NCBI GenBank assembly: GCA_046294625.1
Contig: JBKBKN010000001.1
Location: 124,001 to 188,000 of the forward strand
Direction: 5' to 3'
DNA from: JBKBKN01 sp046294625
Lineage (GTDB): Bacteria; Bacteroidota; Bacteroidia; M30B66
Length of the DNA: 64,000 nt
The notes under the pieces were generated by a model that worked only from the letters and a program-made list of their open reading frames with translations, was not told the DNA's origin and did no database searches. The position numbers were made by a program, and so were the translations under genes. Shown one piece after another: positions 18,114 to 27,199 of the stretch; position 1 is the stretch's first letter; the number at the start of each line of letters is the position of its first letter.

Positions 18114-21100
18114 CTACTTGCCTAGTAAGTAATCTACCGCCTTTTCAATCTGCTGATCACGGCCTTCGCTCAAGGCTTCGAATTCATTGTTAACCAAAAT
18201 ATCAGGGTCAAGTTGTTGATTTTCTAAGTATTTTCCATCGCGGCCCACCACGCCCACTTGCGGAATGCCAAAGATGGTACCATCAAGCATGCGCTCCCAC
18301 CACACGGCGGTGGCGGTGCCGGGCACCGGCATACCGATTAATTTCCCAATACCTAATTCTTTGTAAACATAAGGGGAGAAGTGTGCATCGGAGTAGTTGC
18401 TTTCACTCATCAGCATCACCGATTTACGTTGCCATTTGCCTTGAGGCTCGGAGCCAATTACCTGGCCGCGGGGCACAAACTTCACGTATTGATTGCCTGA
18501 AAACAGGGTGGCTAAATCGTCGTGCAGCCAGCCTCCGCCATTGAAACGCGTATCGATGATAATTCCTTCTTTATCATTCATTCTGCCTAAGGCTTCGGCA
18601 TACACTTCGCGGAAGCTGGCATCGTTCATCCCACGCACATGCACATAGCCGATGCGACCTTTGGAAAGCTTATCGGTGAGTTCGCGGCCTTGCAGCACCC
18701 ATCGCTGATAGCGCAACTCGGCTTCTTCACTTAGGCTAATGGGTTTTACGATTTCAGTAAAATTTTTCCCATCTGCCGTCCGGCCTTCGATTAAAGTTGG
18801 TTTACCTGCTTTTCGGTTGAGCAAAATTGCCCAGTCGAAGGTACCATCAATCATCTGTCCATCAATTTTTTCAATAATCGCTCCGGCCTTCACGGAACTT
18901 TTTGCATAATCAAAGGGTCCGCGCTTGAGCACTTCTGTAACTTTCAATCCGGGTCCTTTGAAATCGTTTTCGAAAAATGCTCCCAATGCAGCTGTTTGGT
19001 CGGCTGTGGCATCGTCGTATTCAGGGTTGTAGCGACCTCCGGTATGTGAGGCATTAAGTTCCCCAAGCATTTCACCCAACACATCGGCAAAGTCATAGCC
19101 ATTGTTCACATGTGATAGGAAACGGGAATACTCTTTTTTATAAAATTCCCAATCCACCCCATGCATATCACTCAGGTAAAACTTTTTTAGGGTTTGCCTC
19201 CAGGCATGGTCAAACATGTAGGCACGTTCTCCATTGACTTTAATTTCCATTTCGGCTTTGAATGGAATGCTTTTAACGGTGCCTTTGGCGGTATCCACCT
19301 GCATGATTTTTCCGCCGCCAAGCACATAGAGTTTTCCGTCATCGCCCATGCTTAGTGAACCGGAACGCTCGCCCATTTTGGCCACCAGTTTGGTTTCTTT
19401 TTCACGCAGTTTGTGCACCCACAGGTCAAAGCCTTTTTCGAAGGCGCTCAGATAGTAGAGTCTGTTTCCGTCTGGGGTGAGCACGGCATCAGCAAGAGCC
19501 GATGAGTTTACTGTAAGTCTTTCGGTGCGAAACTCAATACCGTCCAACTCTATATCTATCGGCTTAATTTTCTTTGGCTTAACTCTTCCGGGCAACAAGG
19601 GTTCCTCTTTCTCTTCTTCTTTCTTATCACCTTTTTTGCCTTTGCTGTCATCGCCTTTTTTATCCTTATCTTCGGCTTTCTTTTTAGCCTTTTCTATTTC
19701 TTTTATCAGGTCATACTCGTCCTTGCTCATTTTGAATTCATCAAAAGCATCGCGTGTAAAAAACATGGCAAACACATCGCTCTGACTACCCCAAGAGCCG
19801 TGGCTGCGCATGCCATAGCGGTCAGAAAACCAAATGGCCGATTTTCCACCTTGCATCCACATGGGTTTGCTGTCGTTGTAGCCACTGTTGGTCAAGTTGA
19901 TGGGTGGCTTGGAGCCATCTGCAGGCAATAGCCCTATTTCGCCCACCCAACGGTCCTTTTCAATATATTTTACCAAGAAGTATTTGCCATCAGGCGACCA
20001 ATCGTATTGCTGATCACCATCGGTATAGGAGTAATTGTGAATGGAATCAAGCACAAGACGGGTTTTCTTGGAGTCTAAGTTAAGCACCTTGAGCTTGGTG
20101 CGCTCTTCAAGATAGGCGATTTCTTTGCCATCGGGCGAATATTTTGGCTGGAACTCTTCCGCTTCAGTACCCAAAACCAACTCTTCTTTCAGCACGGTTG
20201 ATTTGAAGAAATAAGGTTCTTCATCGCGCACAATGCTGGTTTTCCAGATATCCCAATTGGTGTTGCCATCCGAGCGGGTGCGTTCTGCTGCATAAAGAAT
20301 GCTTCTTCCATCAGGCGAAAACGAAACAGAGCGTTCCTGCTCGGCTGTGTTGGTGATGCGTTTGGTGATATCATAGTCGATGCTGGTGACAAAAATTTCG
20401 CCCCGAATTACGAAAGCAATCTCCTTCCCATTGGGCGATACAGCCATTTCTGTGGCTTCAGAAGTGAAGGTTTTAAAACGTTTTTCATTTTGCTTGGCAT
20501 CAGTGCGAATGCGAATATTCACCTTATTCGGTTGACTTGCACCTTTTTTTAGCACATAAATTTCTCCATGAAAGCTAAAACAAACATTCCCGCCTCGGTC
20601 AACAGAGAGGTGCCGCACCGGATGCTTGTCGAACCGTGTAAGTTGTTGTTCCATGTTGTTATTTAAATCTTTGTACCACACATTAAAAGTCCCGCTTTTT
20701 TCTGAAAGCCAATAAAATCCTTTTTGGTCTTCTGAAAACCAAGGATCGCGGTCTTCGCCTTCGAAATAGGTGAGGCGACTATGTTTTTTTGTTTTCAAGT
20801 CAAAGAGCCAGATATCGCGTGTTACAGATGAAACATGGTATTTGCGGTGCTCATCTTCATAGCCCTTTCGGTCTTGGTAAATCAGTCGTTCGCCTTTGGC
20901 ATCGGTACGGGCAAATTGCGAACCTGTATGAATTTCAATTCGCGGCGCTCCACCTGATGTTTTTACACTGTATGTTTCCGGCAGCGCCCCACTTGGGAAC
21001 TGTGCGTTGCGTGCATCGTCCATTCGCAGCGCATAGAAAAAGATTCTTTGCCCATCAGGACTGAAAGCAGTGGGTATCTCACCTGCGGAATGCGCGGTGA

Positions 21101-21416
21101 TGCGTTTAGCTTCTCCGCCTTCCACGGGGATGGTGAAAATGTCAAAATTTCCATGACGGTCTGATGCAAAAGCAATGGTTTTGCCATCAGGCGACCACAC
21201 CGGATGTCGGTCAGCAGCCACGTGCGTAGTTAAAGGACGTGCTTCTCCGCCACTGGATGAAACCAGCCAAAGGTCACCTTTGTAGGCAAAGCAGATGGTA
21301 TTGCCATCGGGCGAAATTGCCGAAAAGCGAAGCCAAAGGGGATTATCTTGGGCAAATAAGTTTACTTGTGCGAAAAGACTAATTACAAGCAGGCAAGCAC
21401 CTTGTATATATTTCAT
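18114..21416 (-). CDS. Tricorn-type S41 protease with beta-propeller and PDZ domains
   Basis: 1100 residues. Signal peptide (about 1-22). N-terminal beta-propeller of WD40/TolB-like blades with repeated SPDG(K/N/Q) motifs (WSPDGKTIAFAS, FSPDGQRIFFY, YSPDGKEIAYLE) and a second propeller-like region. PDZ region around 830-900 (GAIIEKIDGQMIDG). C-terminal S41 domain with GYVHVRGM, IIDTRFNGGGWLHDDL and the serine region LMSESNYSDAHFS. A lysine/glutamate-rich linker (about 568-605) interrupts the propellers. Tricorn homologues degrade peptides; with a signal peptide this one should be periplasmic. A near-consensus promoter lies 22 bp upstream. Confidence 0.9.
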   Translation of the reverse strand: MKYIQGACLLVISLFAQVNLFAQDNPLWLRFSAISPDGNTICFAYKGDLWLVSSSGGEARPLTTHVAADRHPVWSPDGKTIAFASDRHGNFDIFTIPVEGGEAKRITAHSAGEIPTAFSPDGQRIFFYALRMDDARNAQFPSGALPETYSVKTSGGAPRIEIHTGSQFARTDAKGERLIYQDRKGYEDEHRKYHVSSVTRDIWLFDLKTKKHSRLTYFEGEDRDPWFSEDQKGFYWLSEKSGTFNVWYKDLNNNMEQQLTRFDKHPVRHLSVDRGGNVCFSFHGEIYVLKKGASQPNKVNIRIRTDAKQNEKRFKTFTSEATEMAVSPNGKEIAFVIRGEIFVTSIDYDITKRITNTAEQERSVSFSPDGRSILYAAERTRSDGNTNWDIWKTSIVRDEEPYFFKSTVLKEELVLGTEAEEFQPKYSPDGKEIAYLEERTKLKVLNLDSKKTRLVLDSIHNYSYTDGDQQYDWSPDGKYFLVKYIEKDRWVGEIGLLPADGSKPPINLTNSGYNDSKPMWMQGGKSAIWFSDRYGMRSHGSWGSQSDVFAMFFTRDAFDEFKMSKDEYDLIKEIEKAKKKAEDKDKKGDDSKGKKGDKKEEEKEEPLLPGRVKPKKIKPIDIELDGIEFRTERLTVNSSALADAVLTPDGNRLYYLSAFEKGFDLWVHKLREKETKLVAKMGERSGSLSMGDDGKLYVLGGGKIMQVDTAKGTVKSIPFKAEMEIKVNGERAYMFDHAWRQTLKKFYLSDMHGVDWEFYKKEYSRFLSHVNNGYDFADVLGEMLGELNASHTGGRYNPEYDDATADQTAALGAFFENDFKGPGLKVTEVLKRGPFDYAKSSVKAGAIIEKIDGQMIDGTFDWAILLNRKAGKPTLIEGRTADGKNFTEIVKPISLSEEAELRYQRWVLQGRELTDKLSKGRIGYVHVRGMNDASFREVYAEALGRMNDKEGIIIDTRFNGGGWLHDDLATLFSGNQYVKFVPRGQVIGSEPQGKWQRKSVMLMSESNYSDAHFSPYVYKELGIGKLIGMPVPGTATAVWWERMLDGTIFGIPQVGVVGRDGKYLENQQLDPDILVNNEFEALSEGRDQQIEKAVDYLLGK

Positions 21417-21438
21417 AAATTATGCTGTAAGTGAAATG

Positions 21439-21466
21439 CGAAAATAGAAATCTTCTTACACTTCAA
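21439..21466 (-). promoter_or_regulatory. Candidate promoter of the tricorn-type gene (TTG-N17-TATTTTCG)
   Basis: On the minus strand, TTG (21464-21466), 17 bp, then TATTTTCG (21439-21446), one mismatch to TAnnTTTG. Confidence 0.45.
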
Positions 21467-21522
21467 GCTTATTGTGGCGCAACGGGAATGATAATAATCT
21501 GATTTTTAGCTTTCGGTGGGTA

Positions 21523-21541
21523 AAAACTTATCGAAAGTTTT
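21523..21541 (-). terminator. AAAACTT/AAGTTTT hairpin after the methyltransferase gene
   Basis: 7-bp AT-rich stem, 5-nt loop, beginning 16 bp past the stop codon, with a short T-run on the minus strand. Confidence 0.5.
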
Positions 21542-21557
21542 CCATTTAGCGCTGAAA

Positions 21558-22940
21558 TTAAATATTCGGCTTTCTAAAATTCAGGCAATATTGATGGAAA
21601 GTGTTGCTCACCCATGTGTTGCCATATCCATAAGGGGCAATCGAAATATCATCCTGACACCAGAAACACTCCGGCAGCAATTGCCATCGTTCGCTAAGTA
21701 TTCTTGCTAAGTCCCAGGCAAATGGATAATTACTCCCACTTTTTTTGATATTTTTCAAAACTATCGTGATATGGGCTCCCGGCTTGAGCAAATGTTCATC
21801 GATATGGAAGTAGATATCGCATAATGATTGAATAAATTCCTGATAATCGCCCACATTTCCTAAATCGCGTCTGTGGTCGGAGTAGTTCAGTTGAAGCCCT
21901 TTTTCTTTTCTTCTTGCCTGATATTCTGCGCCTTTCATGTTAAGCATGTCCCAGTATGGGGGCGATGTGAGCATATAATCGATTTTTGGAAAATCCATGT
22001 CAGATGCTGTGAGTGCGTCGCCTTCCACTAGCCGATAGTTATTTGCCGACTGTTGGAGCGCCTGCAAGCGTTCATCGGCGATGCTTTTGAAAAACGGACT
22101 GAGCTCGATTCCATAACCCTTTCTGCCTGAAAGCAATGCTGAGCGTAGCGTGCTACCTGTTCCTGCCATGGGATCAAACACCGCATCGCCGGGAACAGAA
22201 AATGTATCAATAAACATGTCTGTTAGGTTCTCAGGATATTTGGCCGGATGCAAAATTTCATCCTTTTTTCTCGGAGGGGGTTTCAAAATAAACCAAGCAG
22301 GAAATTTTTCACTGGGAAATTCTGCAACTCCCGGATAGATTTTTTGAAATGCTTTAGGAAAATAGTTTGTTTGATGTAAGCCCGAGCGTTCGTCTTTTCT
22401 AAAATACAGAACATAAAAGAAGCCTGGACCATTTTGTGCTTTGGTGTCTGATGTCCAACAAGCGATTTTTTCATCTTTTAGCGAGAAAAAACGTCCAATA
22501 TTCATTGCCACTTGCCAGGCTAATGGATAGTATTGTCCATCGATAAGCAAATTGGGGACCGCAATAGCAAGAAATCTTCTGTGCTCCAGTAAAGAAAATA
22601 TTTCAGAAGCCTTTTCACTGATTTCATCAATCAGATTTTCGGCTTGTTCCACATGTTGAATATCTGCGCACTTTTCCAATACATCTATTAAGGCAAACTG
22701 CAGTAATTTGTCATCACCTAACTCATTTCGGAGGTCAAGACCGGTAATTCTTGAAAGACCATTAAGCAGTTTATCGGCATTGGGAATATCAATCAATTGA
22801 TAACGATTCCACTCATCTGATTTAGTAAAAAATCGAATGTTTTCTACCAGCCAGCCTTCGTAGTCAGTATATCTGAACCATGATTTCTGAAAAGGTAACC
22901 ATTCTTTAGAAGAGAGCAGATTGAACTTGTTGCGAACCAT
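21558..22940 (-). CDS. Orphan DNA methyltransferase with TSPPYW motif
   Basis: 460 residues. The N-terminal ~225 residues have no motif I recognise. The catalytic part shows a motif-X-like HPAKYPENL (about 230), motif I DPMAGTGST (about 254), IELSPF, EGDA, and the amino-methyltransferase motif IV TSPPYWDM (about 324), typical of N4-cytosine and some N6-adenine enzymes. The linear order X-I-IV differs from the IV-first order of many TSPPYW enzymes. No restriction endonuclease or specificity gene is adjacent, so it is either an orphan regulatory methylase or a nucleic-acid methylase of other specificity. TAGGTTTG (22946-22953) ends 5 nt before the ATG. Confidence 0.82.
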   Translation of the reverse strand: MVRNKFNLLSSKEWLPFQKSWFRYTDYEGWLVENIRFFTKSDEWNRYQLIDIPNADKLLNGLSRITGLDLRNELGDDKLLQFALIDVLEKCADIQHVEQAENLIDEISEKASEIFSLLEHRRFLAIAVPNLLIDGQYYPLAWQVAMNIGRFFSLKDEKIACWTSDTKAQNGPGFFYVLYFRKDERSGLHQTNYFPKAFQKIYPGVAEFPSEKFPAWFILKPPPRKKDEILHPAKYPENLTDMFIDTFSVPGDAVFDPMAGTGSTLRSALLSGRKGYGIELSPFFKSIADERLQALQQSANNYRLVEGDALTASDMDFPKIDYMLTSPPYWDMLNMKGAEYQARRKEKGLQLNYSDHRRDLGNVGDYQEFIQSLCDIYFHIDEHLLKPGAHITIVLKNIKKSGSNYPFAWDLARILSERWQLLPECFWCQDDISIAPYGYGNTWVSNTFHQYCLNFRKPNI

Positions 22941-22945
22941 CGGGG

Positions 22946-22953
22946 CAAACCTA
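22946..22953 (-). promoter_or_regulatory. Candidate -7 box (TAGGTTTG) of the methyltransferase
   Basis: Exact TAnnTTTG match only 5 nt before the start codon, predicting a leaderless transcript. Confidence 0.5.
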
Positions 22954-23037
22954 CGCTATAAGATAAAATAATAATCGTTGCCTTTTCAATTTTCGATCGA
23001 GGTAACATGTAAAACGAAAACAGACAAAAAAGTGAAA

Positions 23038-23628
23038 CTATACTTCTGTGGTTTCATCAGGGGCTTCATGCTCAGGCGTATGTTCATATTGAAGCATGAG
23101 TTTTTTATTTCTTTTTTCCTGAACTAGCCAAAGAATAGATAAGACAAGCAAAATGATATTTGTGATTAAACTGAGCCAGTATCCATAAGCCATTTTTAAG
23201 CCGAGGTCAATTTTCATAAAGCCAGTTTGCATCATGGCACTTTGCTTTTTGATTTCATGATTTCCATAAATGATTTGTGCCAGAAAGACCAGGAGACAAA
23301 CTATAGCGATAGACGAAAATACAGTATTTCCAAGATGAACATCACGTTTAGCCAATATAGAAAAGATCAATCCGGCAAGAAGCATCAATCCGAAAACTAT
23401 CAATATTACATTGGCCTTGTTTTGTTTTTGCAAATTATCCACCATGCCTTCCTGTCCGCTGAGGTAACTTTCCATGCTGCTGTCTACAAATTTAGGTTTA
23501 CCACCTGTCATTGCTTGATAGCCTGATGATTCCGCCAAGATGGTCTCATTGCATTTCACTTGAATGAAGGGCAAAAAAAGAAAAAGAATGAGTGCTCCGT
23601 AAAGGCTTGTGGAGATGAACTTTAGCAT
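23038..23628 (-). CDS. Small multi-span membrane protein of unknown function
   Basis: 196 residues with about four hydrophobic segments: an N-terminal one (LKFISTSLYGALILFLFLPF), then near 75-92 (VILIVFGLMLLAGLIFSIL), 100-120 (FSSIAIVCLLVFLAQIIYG) and 150-172 (YWLSLITNIILLVLSILWLV). A polar loop of about 45 residues lies between the first two, and the tail is acidic. The ATG at 23628 is preferred to a TTG seven codons upstream. No family recognised. Confidence 0.7.
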   Translation of the reverse strand: MLKFISTSLYGALILFLFLPFIQVKCNETILAESSGYQAMTGGKPKFVDSSMESYLSGQEGMVDNLQKQNKANVILIVFGLMLLAGLIFSILAKRDVHLGNTVFSSIAIVCLLVFLAQIIYGNHEIKKQSAMMQTGFMKIDLGLKMAYGYWLSLITNIILLVLSILWLVQEKRNKKLMLQYEHTPEHEAPDETTEV

Positions 23629-23798
23629 GGAGATGAAATTTGCCTGCAATATATCATTTTTCGATGATGACTAAATAGTTGCTACGTTATTTCTCAAATC
23701 ACTTCGGTTGATTGTAAGAATCGGTTTGAATTTCATATAACATTTAAAGCCGGAATCAGTTTCATGAATTGTTAACACAATGCAATCATTGATTTTCT

Positions 23799-23806
23799 TA
23801 ATTTTG
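23799..23806 (+). promoter_or_regulatory. Candidate -7 box (TAATTTTG) of the S8 protease gene
   Basis: Exact TAnnTTTG match 12 nt before the ATG at 23819; no TTG at normal spacing. Confidence 0.45.
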
Positions 23807-23818
23807 AAACAAGCAAAT

Positions 23819-26800
23819 ATGCAACATACATTTACATTCCGCATTTTCACCTTTTTTCTTTGCCTGGTAAGCCTTGGTTTGGCCGGGCAGGGTAATTATC
23901 ATATTCCGGCACATGCTACAGTCAATGATTATGAGCAAGGAGTGGTTTATTTCCGGCTCAAAGAGCAATACCGGTCGCTAGAGTCAAATCCACTTTCGGA
24001 TTCGCGCTTACACACGATTTATCAGGCAGTCGGAGGAACCGATGTAAGAAAAAGTTTCCCAAATGCCAAAAATCCGCAAGGCAAGAGAAATGCTTGGGGA
24101 GAGCCATTCGAAGATTTGAGCATGATTTACGTGATGCATTTTAGCACGAATTACCAAGTTGCTCATGTGATGAAATTATTGCAAAAAACGGGAATGGTAG
24201 AATATGCGCAGCCACGCTTTTTCGTGAAACCGCTTTTCACCCCCAATGATCCGCAACTTGCGCAACAATACTATTTGAATTTGATTAAAGCCTATCAGGC
24301 TTGGGATATAACTTTCGGCGACACCAATATTTGCATAGGAATTGTGGACGGAGGCATTCAATTTACCCATCAGGATTTGATGGCGAATGTGAAATTTAAC
24401 TACAACGACCCGATCAATGGCATTGATGATGATGGTGATGGTTATGTGGACAATTTCCGTGGCTGGAATTTTGGCAACAATACCAATGACCCAACTGCTT
24501 CTTTGAGTCCACACGGGGTGTTTGTATCAGGCATTGCTTCAGCCACGCCTCATAACAATGTTGGCATAGCAGGCGTAGGTTTTCATACTAAGTATTTGCC
24601 TATAAGAATTGACAACGCGCAAGGCTGGGGATTTGGTTACGAAGGCATAGTCTATAGTGCCGATATGGGTTGTCAGGTAATTAATGCATCATGGGGTAAT
24701 ACTTTTTATTCACCTATGAATGAATCGGTGGTTCGATATGCCACAATCAACAAAAACGCTTTAGTTATAGGCGCTGCAGGAAATAGCAATCAGAATGAAA
24801 AATTTTATCCGGCATCTTATGAGTATGCGATTAGTGTAACAGCTACCAATCAAACAGACACAAAATGGGTGAACGCCACTTTCAGTGTTTCCACTGATCT
24901 TGCTGCACCTGGGGAGAATATCCGAAGCACATGGCCTTTCAATGGGTATGACAATTCATCTGGGACATCATTTGCTGCTCCGCAGGTTAGTGCCGCTGCA
25001 GCTTTGCTCAAGGCCCATAAACCGGCATACAATGCCATTCAGTTGGGCGAAAGGCTCAAAGTGACTGCAGATAGCAGCATATATCAAGTGCCGGGCAATG
25101 CCAATTTTTATCACCGATTGGGTTCAGGACGCTTAAATATTCACCGTGCGCTTACTGACCCTGATCGCCCGTCAATTGTAGCTAAAAACATTTTGATCAA
25201 TGGATTGGCTAATGAAAAAATCGCCGCAGGCACGCAGGCGAGCATTACAGCCGACTTTATTAACTATTTGGAGCCGGCGTCTAATCTTAGCATTCGTTTG
25301 GTTTCAGAGTCGCCACATTTCACGGTTATTTCTCCTGCTATTCAAGTTGGGGCATTGGGCATGATGCAAACTTTCAGCAACAGCAGTCAGGCATTTATTG
25401 TAGAAGTTGCTACTGATGCACCAATGAATGTGTTTGCCGAACTCAAATTTGTTTTCGAAGCCAATGACTATTTCGGTTTTCAATATTTCCGAATAGATGC
25501 TAATCTCGACTATATGGATCTGGCGGTAAACAACATCAGCACCACCATCACCAGTAAGGGCGACTTAGGCTACAATCAGCCATATCAGATGTTTGGAGAA
25601 GGTTTCCGTTGGAACAATAGCAATTCTCTGCTAGATTATTCAGGCTTAATGATTGGAGACAGCCCAACAAGAGTTTCCAACAATGCTTACAGCAATACGA
25701 TTCCGCAATATGATCGTCATTTCAATCCGGTGGATATCGTTGCTTTGGTTGAAGATACAGATGCAGCCCGCGAAATACAAGCGTCTTTTAATGACGAATT
25801 AGCCCAGGCGCAGCAACTTCCTGTTTTGGTTAAGCAAAAAGCCTATGCTTTCGATCATGACAACAACCGTGATTACATTATTCAGGAATTTACCATAATC
25901 AACTCAGGCAATCAGACACTACAAAATGTTTTTGCTGGCAATTTTACTGACTGGACTATTGGTAACTATCAACAAAATCAGGCCAGATTTATTCCTGAAG
26001 CAAAGATGGCCTATGCATTTTCAAATAATCCGCAACAACCTTTTACAGCGGTTAAAGTGCTTTCTGCAGGAGGAGCAAATTCATACTGTATCAATGCAGA
26101 TGGGCTTTCCGGAAGTATTAATTATTATAATGGATTCTCCAATGTAGAAAAATACCAGACATTAACCGGGGCAGACCAGCGTCATGAAACTGTAATGGGC
26201 GATGTGGCTACGGTGGTTTCGCAAGGGCCATTTACGATCGAAGCTGGCGATTCTGTGATGATCGCTTTTGCCTTCATTGCTGGACAAAGTCTGGAAGAAT
26301 TATTTGCATCTGCAAATCAAGCTACGGCAAATTACTTGTTTCGCGAAACCGACGCTGATATTCTGGCTACACCTAAAGGATGTAATGGCGAGCTGGGCGA
26401 TATCTCTATTTTATTCAATTCAGGAGAAGTTACCCATGTTGACCTTTTGAACGAGAGTGGTGAGCTAATAGCCAGTGAAGAATTGTTCGAAACGATCACG
26501 TTCTATGATCTCGAACAAGGCAATTACCAGCTAAGATTTATCTATAATGATAGCGTTTCTATAAGCATCCCCGTGACAATCGATGCATTGCCTTCTGTAA
26601 CTGCAACGGTAGAAGCTTCCGCCACCACATTGTTTCTTCCAGATGCCAATATTACGCTAACGGCATCAGCTACCAATGCGGAATTTTTTCAGTGGATCAT
26701 CAATGGCGGTGAAACATTTGGAGAAATGCTAAACCTTTCGCTTAGCGACACCGGCAATTTCGAAGTTAAGATGATCGCCTACAATGCCAGCTGTGCCGAT

Positions 26801-27100
26801 ACTGTCCTGATCAACATCACAGTGCTTGATACCACCACCACATCATTGCCGCATATTGTTTCAGACGGAATGATTCAGATTTTCCCTAATCCTTCCAGAG
26901 ATTTAATTCACATTCAAACGAACGAAACCATTCAAAATGCTTCAATGGCAATGATTGACCTGAGTGGCAGGATTCTTTATCGATTAAATTTAGTCAGCAA
27001 TGTCACACAATTATCTCTTGCCGACCTGCCTGAAGGGGTCTATTTTTTGCAGCTAAATTATGGTGACAAGCAATTCATTCGTAAAATCATGAAGCAGTAG
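23819..27100 (+). CDS. Secreted subtilisin-like (S8) protease with T9SS type A tail
   Basis: 1093 residues. Signal peptide (MQHTFTFRIFTFFLCLVSLG), propeptide (to about 145), then a subtilase domain with the full triad: Asp in GIVDGGIQFTHQD (about 177), His in SPHGVFVSGIAS (about 231), Ser in SSGTSFAAPQVSA (about 382). A calcium-loop-like insert (NGIDDDGDGYVDN) lies between Asp and His. The C-terminal half is beta-sandwich-like and ends in a T9SS sorting signal (IQIFPNPSRDLIHIQ...GVYFLQLNYGDKQFIRKIMKQ). It should be active at the cell surface or released. A 99-bp gap separates it from the next large T9SS protein. Confidence 0.92.
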   Translation: MQHTFTFRIFTFFLCLVSLGLAGQGNYHIPAHATVNDYEQGVVYFRLKEQYRSLESNPLSDSRLHTIYQAVGGTDVRKSFPNAKNPQGKRNAWGEPFEDLSMIYVMHFSTNYQVAHVMKLLQKTGMVEYAQPRFFVKPLFTPNDPQLAQQYYLNLIKAYQAWDITFGDTNICIGIVDGGIQFTHQDLMANVKFNYNDPINGIDDDGDGYVDNFRGWNFGNNTNDPTASLSPHGVFVSGIASATPHNNVGIAGVGFHTKYLPIRIDNAQGWGFGYEGIVYSADMGCQVINASWGNTFYSPMNESVVRYATINKNALVIGAAGNSNQNEKFYPASYEYAISVTATNQTDTKWVNATFSVSTDLAAPGENIRSTWPFNGYDNSSGTSFAAPQVSAAAALLKAHKPAYNAIQLGERLKVTADSSIYQVPGNANFYHRLGSGRLNIHRALTDPDRPSIVAKNILINGLANEKIAAGTQASITADFINYLEPASNLSIRLVSESPHFTVISPAIQVGALGMMQTFSNSSQAFIVEVATDAPMNVFAELKFVFEANDYFGFQYFRIDANLDYMDLAVNNISTTITSKGDLGYNQPYQMFGEGFRWNNSNSLLDYSGLMIGDSPTRVSNNAYSNTIPQYDRHFNPVDIVALVEDTDAAREIQASFNDELAQAQQLPVLVKQKAYAFDHDNNRDYIIQEFTIINSGNQTLQNVFAGNFTDWTIGNYQQNQARFIPEAKMAYAFSNNPQQPFTAVKVLSAGGANSYCINADGLSGSINYYNGFSNVEKYQTLTGADQRHETVMGDVATVVSQGPFTIEAGDSVMIAFAFIAGQSLEELFASANQATANYLFRETDADILATPKGCNGELGDISILFNSGEVTHVDLLNESGELIASEELFETITFYDLEQGNYQLRFIYNDSVSISIPVTIDALPSVTATVEASATTLFLPDANITLTASATNAEFFQWIINGGETFGEMLNLSLSDTGNFEVKMIAYNASCADTVLINITVLDTTTTSLPHIVSDGMIQIFPNPSRDLIHIQTNETIQNASMAMIDLSGRILYRLNLVSNVTQLSLADLPEGVYFLQLNYGDKQFIRKIMKQ

Positions 27101-27146
27101 CGCTCGCTGTGCAAATCGCAGCATTGTAAACATTATAAGCATATTC

Positions 27147-27177
27147 TTGCAAAGCTGGTGCAATCTTTGTTAATTTG
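27147..27177 (+). promoter_or_regulatory. Possible promoter of the T9SS type B protein (TTG-N21-TAATTTG)
   Basis: TTG at 27147-27149 and a seven-base TAATTTG at 27171-27177, one base shorter than the full consensus. Confidence 0.35.
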
Positions 27178-27178
27178 A

Positions 27179-27196
27179 TACAGGTTAAATCCTGTA
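27179..27196 (+). promoter_or_regulatory. Inverted repeat TACAGG-N6-CCTGTA just before the start codon
   Basis: Perfect 6-bp palindromic half-sites around TTAAAT, between the -7-like box and the ATG at 27200. It is placed like an operator or a 5'-UTR hairpin; no regulator is known. Confidence 0.4.
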
Positions 27197-27199
27197 AAC

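Noticed and set aside
19477..19785. Serine-rich plus-strand frame inside the tricorn-type gene
   Set aside because: Antisense of the lysine/glutamate-rich linker; composition, not a gene.
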